DNA of 64,000 bases, taken from the NCBI GenBank assembly GCA_033725935.1, contig MU867128.1, forward strand, positions 117,462 to 181,461. Direction: 5' to 3'. Shown piece by piece: positions 45,305 to 56,090 of the stretch. The notes beneath the pieces were generated by a model. It made no database searches. It had not been told where the DNA came from and saw only the letters and a program-made list of their open reading frames with translations. The translations under genes and the position numbers were made by a program. This DNA is from Cladorrhinum sp. PSN259. Lineage: Eukaryota > Ascomycota > Sordariomycetes > Sordariales > Podosporaceae. Position 1 is the first letter of the stretch. Every line of letters begins with the position of its first letter.

Positions 45305-46159
45305 ATGACAAGAAAGCTCAAAGACATCATGGATCAGAACCAGCAGAAACATCATGTGGCGACCACGATGAACTACTGGGACGACCCCGGCGATGGTTCG
45401 CTTCCCACCCCAATCTTCATCGGCAAGGGCCGTGTAAGCAACAAGAGACCACATCGCCCCCACGACTTTATCATCTCGGATGTAAGCGGAGAAGAGGACA
45501 GCTACACGCTCGACAAGCACGGATTCCAATACGTGAAACACGAGAGCGAGGACAAAGACTTCACCGACGAGCAACTCATTCGGTGGAATTACTATCCCGA
45601 ATGCGAGAAGCTTATCAAGGACGTGACGGGTGCAAGCCGGGTTCACATCTTCAACCACAAAGTCCGTCGCGGGCCAACGCAATGGCACCATCTCGGCCTG
45701 CATGGGAAGAACTTGGCGAACCGTGGGCCTGTCACTCGAACCCACGTGGACCAGTCTTACCTCGGAGCTGAACTCCGCCTTCGATACGAGCTTCCCGATG
45801 ACGCAGAGTCCCTCTTGGGCCGTCGATACCAGATCATCAACGTATGGCGGCCGATAGCACCAATTCTGAAGGACCCAATTGCTGTCGCCGATTCAAACTC
45901 GGTTCCCGACGCTGATCTGGTGGGTGCCAGGATGGTCGAGGATGAATTTGACGGCGAGTCATGGGTGGTGAGGCACAACCCGGAGCATCGGTGGTACTTC
46001 AAGTACCGGATGACGCCCGAGGACGTCTTGTTGATCAAGTGCTTTGACTCTGACACAGAGGTGGCGCGCAGAGCATTGCATTCGGCTTTTGAGGATCCGG
46101 AGTACCGGGAGGAGGCTTCCCGGCAAAGTATTGAGGTTCGGTGCCTGGTGTTGTATTGA
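45305..46159 (+). CDS. CmcJ/AsaB-type hydroxylase/desaturase
   Basis: Intronless, 284 aa from 45305 or 276 aa from the ATG at 45329. The latter is closer to family N-termini, which begin shortly before a TTMNYWDDPGDGS-type block. Typical features: DEQLIRWNYYPECEKLIKDV, TGASRVHIFNHKVRR, RTHVDQSYLGAELRLRYELP (candidate iron-binding His-x-Asp), RRYQIINVWRPI and VLLIKCFDSD. Members of this family act in fungal natural-product pathways such as aspergillic-acid-type and anthraquinone routes, and are related to CmcJ of cephamycin synthesis. Substrate unknown here. Divergent from the M20 amidohydrolase. Confidence 0.9.
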   Translation: MTRKLKDIMDQNQQKHHVATTMNYWDDPGDGSLPTPIFIGKGRVSNKRPHRPHDFIISDVSGEEDSYTLDKHGFQYVKHESEDKDFTDEQLIRWNYYPECEKLIKDVTGASRVHIFNHKVRRGPTQWHHLGLHGKNLANRGPVTRTHVDQSYLGAELRLRYELPDDAESLLGRRYQIINVWRPIAPILKDPIAVADSNSVPDADLVGARMVEDEFDGESWVVRHNPEHRWYFKYRMTPEDVLLIKCFDSDTEVARRALHSAFEDPEYREEASRQSIEVRCLVLY

Positions 46160-46736
46160 CAGATTGGAACGATGTTACACTTCCCCGCGTTAGAAACAAA
46201 GTAAACAAATTGGAAATATGATGGCATCTCAGGGGCAAAACCAGACAGTGACAATCAGCAATCAACTCGGGGGCCACTATCCGAGCTGCCGAGTTCCGGA
46301 GAAATCCCAACGGCCCAATCAAATCAATACCAAGATCTGTAATGGTTACCAAGGGATGCACACGCATGCTCATATTTGGAATTCCGTCCATGAAACCTTG
46401 TTGCAACCCCCATGTTTACATTAAGATGCGGGGAGGAGGGGGGCGTCAGGTGTCACCAACGGCAGTGGCGATCTGCGGGCACACGTACTATAGGGACCAA
46501 GCCGGTAGCCCCTCACCAGGGTACCTTTGACGAGACATCAAAGTGTGGGGTATACTTGATTAACTAGCTCATTCAAATATCACCGGGTTTATATGTAGCT
46601 GTTTATCAGATTCCGACGCTCGGAGGGCTTGGCCCTCATGGGAAGTCTATATGTAAACAGAGGTTTGCCCTCACTTTCCTGCTCAGACGGCCAGGATTCG
46701 CTCCCAAGAACTCCTCATCACACACCAAACATCATC
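46160..46736. other. Intergenic region
   Basis: Promoter of the 2OG oxygenase, including a short GA-rich patch near 46430. No gene seen. Confidence 0.5.
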
Positions 46737-47822
46737 ATGTCTTCCGAACCCGTCCAGACCGTCGAGTGGCAGGGCCGCCAGGTCCCAGTCTGGTCCATGA
46801 GGACCATCGACTACGGCCTGCTCCTCTCCCAGGACCCCGCCGAAGTCGAGAAGGTCACCAAGGCCTGCCTGGAGGATGGATACTTCCAGCTCGACCTCGA
46901 CAGCATCGACGGCCGCCGCATGCTCGAGGACCGCGAGTCCGTCCTCGCGCTCATGGAACGCTTCTTCTCGGCCCCTCTCGAGGCCAAGAACGAGTACGGC
47001 CTGATCGACTCCCATCTCGGCTACGAGCCCGTCGGCAGCCGCACCGGCGCCTTCGGACCCGGCAGCAAGGACGGCTACGAGATGCTCAAGGTCTCGCGTG
47101 ACGAGATCCAGCAGGGCGCCCCCCGCGTCCCCTCCCCCATCAAGAACTCCCCCGACCTCCACCTCCTCTCGCAGGCCATCGGCTCCTGCAACACCATCAC
47201 CAAGGTCATCCTCTCGGGTCTCTCGACCGGCATGAACCTCACCGGCGCCGAGCGCTTCGAGAACAAGCATCGCAACGACAGGCCCTCGACCACCACCCTC
47301 TCAATGATGCACTACCTCCCCGCCGAGGTGACGGGCCAGCACAAGATCGGCCACCAAAAGCACACCGACATCTCCTCCCTGACTCTGCTCTTCTCCGACC
47401 AGTGGGGTCTCCAGATCCGTCCCCCCGGAGAGTGCGGCGCCAAGGAGATGGGTTTCGTCGCTCCCAAGAAGGGCTGCGCCTTTGTGCACGTCGGCGACTC
47501 GCTCCGCTTCGCCTCGGGCATGAAGTTCCAGAGCTGCATCCACCGCGTGGTTCCCTTCAACCCGAGCGAGCACAGGTACAGCATCGCTTACTTCCTGCGC
47601 GCCGAGGACGACACCATGTTCATGGACAGCGAGGGCCGCTACGTCACCGCCAAGGACTGGCACGACCAAAAGTTCAAGGCCTTTACCGACCCCTGGATGT
47701 ATCAGGCTATGGCGCCCAAGTCGATGATTCTGGGCGGCATGACCGAGGCTGGTGAGGATGACCCGGAGGGACCCATCGCTGCTTATGCTCCTGCTCCTGT
47801 CGAGGTTGAGATGAAGGCTTAA
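46737..47822 (+). CDS. 2-oxoglutarate/Fe(II)-dependent oxygenase
   Basis: Intronless, 361 aa from the ATG at 46737 (ATCATCATGTC), with an upstream in-frame ATG judged untranslated. It has an N-terminal DIOX_N region (GLLLSQDPAEVEKVTKACLE) and the double-stranded beta-helix core: HQKHTDISSLTLLF supplies His and Asp, CIHRVVPFNP the distal His, and HRYSIAYFLR the Arg that binds 2-oxoglutarate. This is the isopenicillin-N-synthase/gibberellin-oxidase-like plan. Codon use is strongly C-ending compared with neighbours, hinting at high expression. Substrate unknown. Confidence 0.93.
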   Translation: MSSEPVQTVEWQGRQVPVWSMRTIDYGLLLSQDPAEVEKVTKACLEDGYFQLDLDSIDGRRMLEDRESVLALMERFFSAPLEAKNEYGLIDSHLGYEPVGSRTGAFGPGSKDGYEMLKVSRDEIQQGAPRVPSPIKNSPDLHLLSQAIGSCNTITKVILSGLSTGMNLTGAERFENKHRNDRPSTTTLSMMHYLPAEVTGQHKIGHQKHTDISSLTLLFSDQWGLQIRPPGECGAKEMGFVAPKKGCAFVHVGDSLRFASGMKFQSCIHRVVPFNPSEHRYSIAYFLRAEDDTMFMDSEGRYVTAKDWHDQKFKAFTDPWMYQAMAPKSMILGGMTEAGEDDPEGPIAAYAPAPVEVEMKA

Positions 47823-49585
47823 GTTTGGGTTGTGTGTGGGGGAAGTGGTGGTGGTCGTCGGGATTGATTAGTATGATATTTGCAGATTTATATCATGTTT
47901 GTTTAGCATGTATGTATGTGCAGACTTGCGTTGATTTACACACGTTTGAGAAAGAAAGAATAACAAAAACAAACATGAAGATCATCATGACCGTGGTTTT
48001 TTTTTTTTTTTTTTCCGTCTGTCAGTATAGCTCCCTTGCGTCATGTGTGCGGCAATCTTTTAAAGCACCGACCGAAGCAGCTCAAAAGGCTTGTTTCATC
48101 CTTTGGCTTCTCTGCACCCAAGTATCCTACCAGCAGCTCTCGTGACTGCTCATATCAAAGCTCTATCCCTGAATCTTCTAGGCATTTGTCTTAGCCTTCT
48201 ATATCCTTTAGGTCCTTGTTTGCCCAGCTTGCTTCCTTTGCTCGATGAGACCTGAAAGGCATTTGTCAATGAGAGCAGGCGTGGAGGACGGCAATCTCGG
48301 CGATAGCTTCATCCAAAGTGGAGAACTGCTTGGCGCCTGAAATGGAATGCTTGGCGCGTTTCCGATCGGGAGGAGACGCGTCAGACACGTTGGGGCTTTC
48401 GTGGTCTTTGTCCTAAACTGATGCCGCCATTTTTGGAGGTCTTGGCGCAAAATGAAGTGTGTCTGCAAAGGAAGGAGTTCACCAAAGAAAATTAAAAGCA
48501 TGTTGAAAAGGTGAAAGAATGTAAAGAAGACGAAGAGACGTCAAAGAGTTTTTTACAGTGTGCGCAATTGCCTGTGGACTACAAAAAACGCGTTTTCCAT
48601 CTTCCGATGATGGGTTCTTGTTAGCTGAAAGCGAAGGAAAGAATTGAGAGAGTTTGATACAATTAATTGTAATCAATTTTAATTTTTTGTTTTTGTCAAG
48701 GTAGTCTTGCTTGACTGCCTCAATTGCTAAAAATGGGTTCTCGTTATCTCTAAATAAGCACCTGTCTAAGAGGGCCTGCAATCAACAGACCACAACAACT
48801 CTTGACTACTTTTTGAGAAGTCTATTCTTCTTTTTAGGCTTGAGATCTCAGAAACAGCCAACACAGTTGGAGTGCTTCTATCCGGTGGATTGCGTAGACT
48901 TGGAGCGATAGATTTGATCTCCATAGTCTGAGGAAACTGAACAACCGTCTATCCAAGAGCATGTTGTTGTCACTTAATAAAAACTTCCGTTCCTCTCTAC
49001 ATCTGAACTATTTATCGTAGGCATCGAATCGACAAGCACATTAGGACTTGGTGCATGAGGTGTTCGTGTTTGGACAACCCGATCCCGGAAACAAGCACAC
49101 AACTCACCTTGGTGTATTGAGACTTGATTCTGTAAATGATAATTAATTACTATAATTCCAAAAACACAAAACATTTGCACTTCGCAATCACTGTCTGACG
49201 CCAAGATTTGGTCTTGGCAGGTGGGTCCTCTGTCGCGCCCCCTATGGGATTCTTTGGTGGCATTTGCCAGTGACATCGTTCCTCAAAAAACATGGAGACT
49301 TGTCAGATGTTGCGAGGGCATTGATTGATTCGATTATTATTTTACTTACCAAATTTCTACCAGTCAACTTGGCCCAAACAGTTTCGTTTGTTTTCGTCAG
49401 ATATTCCGCCCCACTTAATTTCCTTCATTGTAAATTTTCTGGTAAATATTATTACAAAATATCAACGCGTCGCGTCACTGACTCTCTCTCTCTCTTTCAG
49501 TTTTTACATTTTTTGTTTTTCTTTGTCACATTTCTACATATAGCAACATCAGTACCAATTGATCTCTAAGAAGGAGTTTTAAAAA
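47823..49585. other. Gene-poor intergenic region
   Basis: About 1.8 kb with a T run near 48000 and several AT-rich segments. Only short incoherent frames; no RNA gene recognised. Confidence 0.5.
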
Positions 49586-50409
49586 ATGGAATTATCACGA
49601 AACCAGCGCAAGAGATCCAACCCGACCGACGCGGGTCCTGAGGATGTGAAACGTACAAAACATACCAACATCTGGGACGACAAAGATTTCGCCACGGTCG
49701 ATGAAGCGATGGCCATGATCGCCACGCTCAAGTCACACCTAGACACTGCCGTCTGTTTCATCAACGAGAAAGGGCTTGCGGCCTGTAAGCACTACCCCTT
49801 ACCTCTGATCCGTCATGTCAAACAAGAGAGAAATACTGACTAGGACCGTCAGCCGCACCCGACTCCCTCAAACCCCTCGTCAATTCCCGCCTCGGATCCA
49901 AAGCCCTAGCAAAAGCACTCAGAGACAACATTGACGAAGTGACCGAGCCCCTTATGGAAGACGTGTGGAACCACAAAAAGTCTGGCGTATCAGGAGATGA
50001 CCTCAGCAGCGCCATGGCAGAGTTCTTGCCTGCAATCCGCGACATTGCGGAAATTGCGGATCCAGACGCCCTCGAGGCGGCCTACGACGTGCTGTGGTAC
50101 GCCAAGAACAACTCGTACGACGAAGAAGGCATCGGCAGTGGTTACGGTGATCGACCGTCAGACCAGGCGTTTGATGAGTTCCTCGTCGAGTTGATTGCCA
50201 AACGAACAGAAATCGGACAGGTTTGGGATTGGCAGAGGGATCTCAGCAGGTTGAACGGACAAGCTCAGAATTTGGAGGAGTACGGGATCGAGACGTGGTA
50301 CCCTAAATCACGAAAGGCATTGGAGGCATTGGTTGCTGCTGCCAAGAAAGAGAGCGGGAAGGATGATACAAGGAGTACCCTGACTACTAACTCGGCTTTC
50401 TTGTCGTAG
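49586..50409 (+). CDS. Unrecognised 251-aa protein
   Basis: Two exons, 49586-49784 and 49853-50409, joined by a 68-bp intron (GTAAGC donor, TACTGAC branch site, GTCAG acceptor). An alternative TAG acceptor nine bases earlier would create a stop. The N-terminus is basic (RNQRKRSNPT), a possible nuclear signal, followed by helical, acidic sequence (DDKDFATVDEAMAMIATLKSH; SSAMAEFLPAIRDIAEI) and a conserved-looking SYDEEGIGSGYGDRPSDQAFDEF stretch, abbreviated. Overall an all-helical soluble protein, no family named. Confidence 0.8.
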
Positions 50410-50524
50410 GAAAGTCAAACAATCGTTGTTCATTCAAATTTCCAAATGTTCCACTGTTCTCTGAAAAAATGCCCAAATCGAAAGCCCTATTCATCCAACA
50501 ACACCTCTTACTATCATAAACTTG

Positions 50525-51690
50525 CTAAATCTTAATGGCGACCTTGCCGAAATGCTTCTTGGCCCACTGTATTCAACCATCAGCACTAATTCAAAAATCA
50601 CAAGACAGGGTGTGGCAAAGCTCACCATATATTCAAAAGCCTCCTTGGCAGTATCGAGTGTAAACACCTTCTCGTCAATGACGGGGTGAATGTTGTGCTC
50701 CTCAACAAACTTGCACATATCCACGAGCTGACCGTAGGAGCCAACATAGACACCGCGAACGATGCAGACCCTGGACAGGACCTCGAGGATGTTGTCCTTG
50801 GGCTTGGCACCACCGAGGAAGCCAATGACGGAGATGATGCCCTCCATCTTGATGGCGTTGAAGCTCTGGGTGAAGGTGCCGGCACCGCCCACCTCGATGA
50901 TGTGCTCGACTCCCTCACCATTGGGGGTCAGCTTGCGGGCAGTCTCGCCCCAGTTGGGGTCCTCGACGTAGTTGATAACGTAGTCGGCTCCCAGCTTCTT
51001 GAGAACCTCGGCCTTCTCGTTGGTGGAAGTGGTAGAAATGACGGTGGCGCCGGCGGCCTTCGCGAACTATTTCATCTCAAGTCAGTATTTTTGCCACCCT
51101 TTTGGTAGTCCCTTTTTTTCTGCATTTCATACCTGCAAAGCAAACAAGCTAACACCGCCAGTACCCTGAACGAGAACCCACTCGCCCTTCTTCAACTCCC
51201 TCAATCCGAAAAGAGCATTCCAGCTGGTCAAGCCGGCACAGACAAGGGAAGCAGCCTCGGTGTAGTCCAAGTTCTTGGGCATATGAACCACGCCAGACTC
51301 CTCAAAGGCGCCGTACTCTCTCAAGGTACCGTCAATGCAGCCACCGAGACCGGTTTTGCTGGCGGCAACGTCAATGAGCTGCTTCTGGTGGCCCTGGTTG
51401 AAGAGGGTCAAGACCTTGTCGCCGGGCTTGAACTTGGTGACGTCGGAGCCGACGGCAACGACCTCACCGGCACCATCGGAGAGGGAAACGACGGGGAGGT
51501 CGAGGGGGAAGGGGTACGTGCCCTTGGGGATGATGAGGTCGCGGTAGTTGAGGGAGGCACCGTGGATGCGGACGAGGACCTGAGTGGGGGAGGGCTTGGG
51601 GACCGGAGCCGAGGTCTCGTAGACGAGGCCGTCAAAGTCCTTATCGGTGCTGGAGGTGATCCATTGCTTCTGGGTGGCCGGGATGGACAT
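50525..51690 (-). CDS. Zinc-type MDR alcohol dehydrogenase/quinone oxidoreductase-like
   Basis: Three exons (51690-51133, 51066-50626, 50566-50525), introns 66 and 59 bp, give 346 aa. The medium-chain dehydrogenase plan is clear: GroES-like N-terminal half with HGASLNYRDLIIPKGTYP and FKPGDKVLTLF, then the Rossmann half VLVQGTGGVSLFALQFAKAAGATVI (GxGGVS nucleotide motif split by the first intron). The last exon adds only WAKKHFGKVAIKI. The catalytic zinc Cys of classical alcohol dehydrogenases is not at its usual place (LNYRD replaces C-x-x-D), so a quinone-reductase-like activity is likelier than a zinc alcohol dehydrogenase. NADP(H)-dependent, cytosolic. Confidence 0.92.
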
Positions 51691-52740
51691 TTTGGTGTGT
51701 GTGGTTTGTTATGAACAAAAAGAAGATGTGAAAGAAGACGAAATAGGGTATCAAAAAGAAGATGGGCAGAAATAGACGTGTACTGTTTGTTGGTATGTTT
51801 GTTTCTTGGAGATGATTGATGGAAACGAGCGAACAGGAAATATAGGAGCGATACTTTTTTCAGGTATTATATATCTGGCTTCTCTCTCAATGATTAACCC
51901 CTCCTCACTGTTCGATTTTGTTCTGTTGGATGCTTGCCAGGTGATCAAGACCCGCAAGACAGGGGGCCAATGAAAGAATTGTAACGTCATCGCTACGTCG
52001 CCGTACGATCCGAACCGATGGTAGAGTGGAGTCATTTGGAGTTTTGAAATTTTTCTTGAATCCATTTTCCGCAATTTGATCCGTTTTGGCGTTAAATCTT
52101 ATTACTAAGCCTTGTTTTGTTGTTCCGTGATTGCTTTTGAAGCTATCGCCAAGGCTATGATTGATTATTCCGCGGGCGTCCGAACCACGATGATTGGCTG
52201 TAAAAGACAAGCAGCATTGCCTTGATTTAGGAATGACATTAGATTGTAATTTGCTGACAATGGCTTATGTGAATAAATTTAGCTGCCACCTCAATTAGGA
52301 TAATGCTGATACACCATGGGTGGCGTCGTCACAATCAAGAGCCTCTTCGAATGGGGAAACAATTGTTCCAGAGAAAAGAAGTGATTTCTAACCATGCTCC
52401 ATGGAATTTAAACATCGCATTTCTGTCTTTTTTACATTTTCCCATCTCCATCCTGGTCATTTCCCCATCAAGTCTGCGCGAATATGAATCACACCAAATT
52501 TTATTTCCGCCTTTGGACCTGAGCACTACCTACCGCTCTACCTGAGCAGTGACTGAGTCAGGCTGAGCGGGATCCGGCTAAAATTTGTCAGAGCCAAGCA
52601 TGGAGCTAGAAAGTGGAGAACCTCCATAAGTAAGCCAAAATTAACTTGCAGGAGGTAAAATGAAGCCGTTATCTAGCTATTAGCTTTTTTCCTATCCATT
52701 ATAAGCCCTTTCTATAATATTTAGCTCGAAAAGGTTCATA
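51691..52740. other. Transition into repeat-rich end
   Basis: Dehydrogenase promoter, then AT-rich sequence from ~52560 with no gene. Marks the border between unique gene space and transposon-rich sequence. Confidence 0.5.
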
Positions 52741-52784
52741 TAGTGAATTGGTGGATTTGGCCATTTCGGGGCAGTGGCCCACCT

Positions 52785-52870
52785 CACTTGGCTGTGTGGC
52801 TCACTTGGCTGCGTGGCCTGTGTGGCCTGTGTGGCTTGCGTGGCCTGTGTGGCTTGTGTGGATGTGTGGA
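52785..52870. repeat. Minisatellite (TGTGTGGCC-like 9-10-mer)
   Basis: About eight tandem degenerate units of the form TGGCCTGTG, TGGCTTGTG and TGGCTGTG. No coding role seen. Confidence 0.75.
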
Positions 52871-52983
52871 AGAGCACCTTCTTGGGACCAGTCTTTCTTT
52901 TTATGTATATATAGCCGTAGACCCTCCCTTCCACTCGGAAAAAAGGGCAAGCACTCCGGAAGCACTCAAGCAATCTGGCAAGC

Positions 52984-53427
52984 TGTTACAACCTGCACCG
53001 GGTAGGGTTCAGACTGCAAGGCAGTACGCCTGGGGTAATATGACAGGAGAATCGAAGGTTGTGGGACGCTCTCAGACGGGGTCAATCACTGTCAACTAAC
53101 AGGTAGCTCTACAAAATATCGCTTATGAGTATTGTAGACAATGAACGATTGGATTGCTTGCGTGAGGAATCAAGTCCTCACGATGAGAAGTGCTCGGCAC
53201 TTCTCCTACTTATAGTGAAGCTATCTACATATGTTTTCCTGTGTATATTGTACCTTGCTCTGTCTGCTCTGTGGTCTTGGCACAGATCACATAGAGCAAC
53301 TCTCTGGTTGGTCTTTCCTGGGACTTGTGGGTCTTTTACATCCCTGGCCCAATGATTGGCTATGGTCCGCACGATGCCCTGCATTGTGGTCCGTGTGCGG
53401 GGGAAGACTTACGCGCGAGGCGTAACA
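52984..53427 (-). mobile_element. Solo LTR with 5-bp target duplication
   Basis: A 444-bp TG...CA unit (TGTTACAACC ... GGCGTAACA on the plus strand), flanked by identical caagc at 52979-52983 and 53428-53432. It belongs to the same family as the LTRs at 56091-56578 and 62774-63261, whose internal genes are on the minus strand, so its orientation is taken as minus. It contains two perfect hairpins (arms of 8 and 9 bp at 53161-53182 and 53185-53205). It shows little RIP damage compared with the full element. Confidence 0.9.
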
Positions 53428-53450
53428 CAAGCAACAAAGTAAGAGGCTTC

Positions 53451-53496
53451 CTTCCTGGGAGGCTTGCTCCCAGGAAGTAAATTCGAGGAGCGAATT
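53451..53496. repeat. Two tandem hairpins between LTRs
   Basis: CTTCCTGGGAG/CTCCCAGGAAG (11-bp perfect arms, 53451-53461 and 53467-53477, loop gcttg), then AATTCG/CGAATT (53480-53485 and 53491-53496, loop aggag). Each has a 5-nt loop. Confidence 0.7.
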
Positions 53497-53596
53497 CACC
53501 ACCACTTCCTTCCACACACTCTTTTTCCACTTGGTTTTATACTTGCCCACCTGATCAGAAGGGTCAAATGGCTGTCTGAGCTTCTTTTTGGTAGAA

Positions 53597-54065
53597 TGTT
53601 ACGCCTCGCGCATAAGTCCCCCGCACACGGACCGCTATGCAGGGCATTGCGGGACCGTGACCAATCGTTGGGCCAAGGATGAGAAGACCCACAAAGTCCC
53701 GATGCAGCCAATCAAGGATTGACTATACTAACTGCGATCCGAGAACCGCAAGAAGCGCAGTCACAAGAATAACCACACTGACTGCGATGCCCAAAGGGCG
53801 GATGGAGTGTCAGATAACAGCGCCTTGGGAAATGTGCACTTGGAAAAGCAATTGATGGTTCAGATGGTTGCTTGATTGACTGATCTGGTTCTGACCAGAA
53901 GAGTGGTCTGGCTCGACCTCCCTTTATATCAGGGAAGATCTCAGACCCTGTAAAAGCCAAGGATAGATTACATCAGTATGTCGCAAGACTCGTGGTCCTG
54001 TAGACCCTAACCCACGGACAGAACCTCCGACGGGTCCTCCATTTCTAGACCCCTATTTTCTGACA
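53597..54065 (-). mobile_element. 3' LTR of a Copia element
   Basis: On the minus strand the unit starts TGTCAGAAAATAGG right after a polypurine tract (54066-54077, TGAGGGGGTG) and ends GCGAGGCGTAACA at 53597. It lies just downstream of Copia RNase H. Its last ~90 bp closely match one terminus of the Gypsy-type LTR family here, but in the opposite orientation relative to the coding strand. Confidence 0.8.
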
Positions 54066-54077
54066 CACCCCCTCAGA
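54064..54077 (-). other. Copia polypurine tract
   Basis: TGAGGGGGTG on the minus strand directly before the LTR start, the usual site of plus-strand priming in Copia elements. Confidence 0.7.
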
Positions 54078-54108
54078 TCCAACTAACCTGTAGGGTCTGT
54101 CTAGGTAT

Positions 54109-55991
54109 TTATGTCTCGGGAGGTTCTTCTAGTCCTAGCTGTTGAATGAATCTACTATGACACCTAATATTTAAGGCCTTTGTTAGTCCATCTGCCACTA
54201 TACTGCTTGACGGAGTATACTCTACGCCAATAGTCTGCCGCTCAACTTCCTGACGCAACCAGTGGTTATGGATATCCACATGGCGTAGCTTTATCTGTAA
54301 TGTGGCCACTTCGGCCGTAACTAGCCGTATGGTCTGGGCATTATCGCACTGGATAGTAATCCGGTGGCTGTCTAGCCGTATGGTCAGTTCTTAAAGGAGT
54401 CGGCTCATAAAAAGGGCTTCTTTAGCGGCCTGTGCTAAGGCGAGAAGCTTAGCCTCGGTTATAGACGTGGTTACTGTGTCTTGCTTATTAGCTCGCTAGC
54501 CTACCAGTCCACTAAATAACTTCATTTTATACGCCTACGAGCTCTTTCGATCTAACGAATTATCTGCAAAGGACGCATTACTTGCGACTACGAAGTCGTC
54601 TTTACCCCTTAGCCTTAAGGCCAATTTACGGGTATTATATAGGTAGTGTAGTACTTGGTTAGCTGCTTCGTAGTACTATGGTCTAGCATTGATGTTAAAT
54701 CGAACGAGTCGTAAGGCGGCAAAGGCTACGTCTAGTCTTATAATGACGGCAGCGTATAGGATAGATCTAGTCTTTTGCTGGTACTAAGTAGTTGTGTGTA
54801 GCTCGGCCGTGCCTTCGTATGGCAGTAATTCTGTATGTCCTATTAGGACCTTAGGTGGCCGGCCAGTCGAAGTCCTAGCCCGTATGATGATCTTATCGAT
54901 ATAGGCAGTCTGAGAGAGCCAGAGTATCCGTCTTACCCTGTCCTGGTATACTTAGATTCTAAGGAACCACTGTAGTGGGCCTCCTCTTATAAGCGTATAC
55001 CTTTGTTGAAGTTATTAAGCCAGTAGTCCTGCCGTACCGGTATCTTTCCCTCGGTAAGTAAAGACGATATTATTAATGTAAAAGAATATAAGGATCCTAT
55101 TGTTAATTATGATATATGGTTCGTATAGGACTGGCTGGAAACCTAATATACTAAGAGCATTGGTGAGCTCCTTTTGCCAGAGCAGTGGCGATTGCCGTAG
55201 GCTGTAGAGAGCCTTCTTGAGCCGTAGTACGTATCCAGGCCGTATATGGCCGTGGGGCATCCTTATATATATAGCTTCCTTGAGAATGGCATTGACGAAG
55301 GCATTGATTGCGTCGTACTGGGTGAGCTCTAGATCGAATCTTGCCGCAATAGCTATTAGTGTCTTAAACGACCGGGCGGCTAGTGTAGCAGCGAAGGTGT
55401 CTTGCCCTGTAGGCTTCTGCTGGTCTCCACGCATAACTACTCTTGCCTTATATTCCTGGAATCGGCCGTCTTGGTTATATTTGTAGGTATATACCCATAT
55501 ATAATCTAAGATCTGGTTGCGGCTAGCTTGCCGCTTCTCGATCTCTTCCTACGACCCTATCTGGGCATGGCTTAGTAGGTGGTCCTTCTCGGCTTGCAGG
55601 AATTGCTCTCCGAGTAGGTAATGCCGTAGTTGCCTATACGATGTTAGCGGCAATAGCAGATCTTAGTGATATAGGCTCGTTAGGCCATCTGGCCGTCTAG
55701 CTAGTCGCTGGGCTATTGCCTTGGTAAGAACCTGTCCTTGGTATTGCACTGGCTGTATTAGCCGTCCTGCTAAGAAGACTGCTATCTAGACTTAGAACCC
55801 TGGACCAGTGGTAGCTATTATGGCGGCGGCAGTGGTAGCTATAGCTGGCCGTATTGCTATAGCTAATAAGGCGGCTTCTAGTGAATCTAGTGACGGGTAT
55901 GGTTTAAAGTACGAACTTATATAATAAGGGGCTTCTTTTTGGTCTTCGACTCCCTCTAGCTCGGCGTTATCGTTTACGGCGGATTCTATAG
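54109..55991 (-). pseudogene. Copia (Ty1) polyprotein remnant: RT and RNase H
   Basis: Minus-strand remains of a Copia pol. RT: DTFAATLAARSFKTLIAIAA, QYDAINAFVNAILKE, GYVLRLKKALYSLRQSPLLW and FFYINNIVF, where the catalytic YVDD has become YINN (55434-55015). RNase H end: ITIQCDNAQTIRLVTAEVAT, KLRHVDIHNHWLRQEVE and ADGLTKAL (54420-54109). Several stops interrupt the frame, and no integrase or gag is visible. The 5' part is cut off at 55991 by an inserted Gypsy LTR. Non-functional; host of the nested insertions to its right. Confidence 0.88.
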
Positions 55992-56090
55992 TGTTATAAC
56001 CTGCACCGGGTAGGGTTCAGACTGCAAGGCAGTACGCCTGGGGTAATATGACAGGGGAATCGAAGGATGTGGGACGCTCTCAGACGGGGT
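55992..56090 (-). mobile_element. Older Gypsy LTR, left fragment
   Basis: First 99 bp (plus-strand sense) of the LTR family, TGTTATAACC...CAGACGGGGT. The remainder of the same LTR lies at 63262-63659. The two pieces are separated by the younger element, whose target duplication ggggt is at 56086-56090 and 63262-63266. Confidence 0.9.

Noticed and set aside
54109..54309. Possible small host gene
   Set aside because: Clearly the C-terminal end of Copia RNase H (ADGLTKAL) next to a polypurine tract and LTR.
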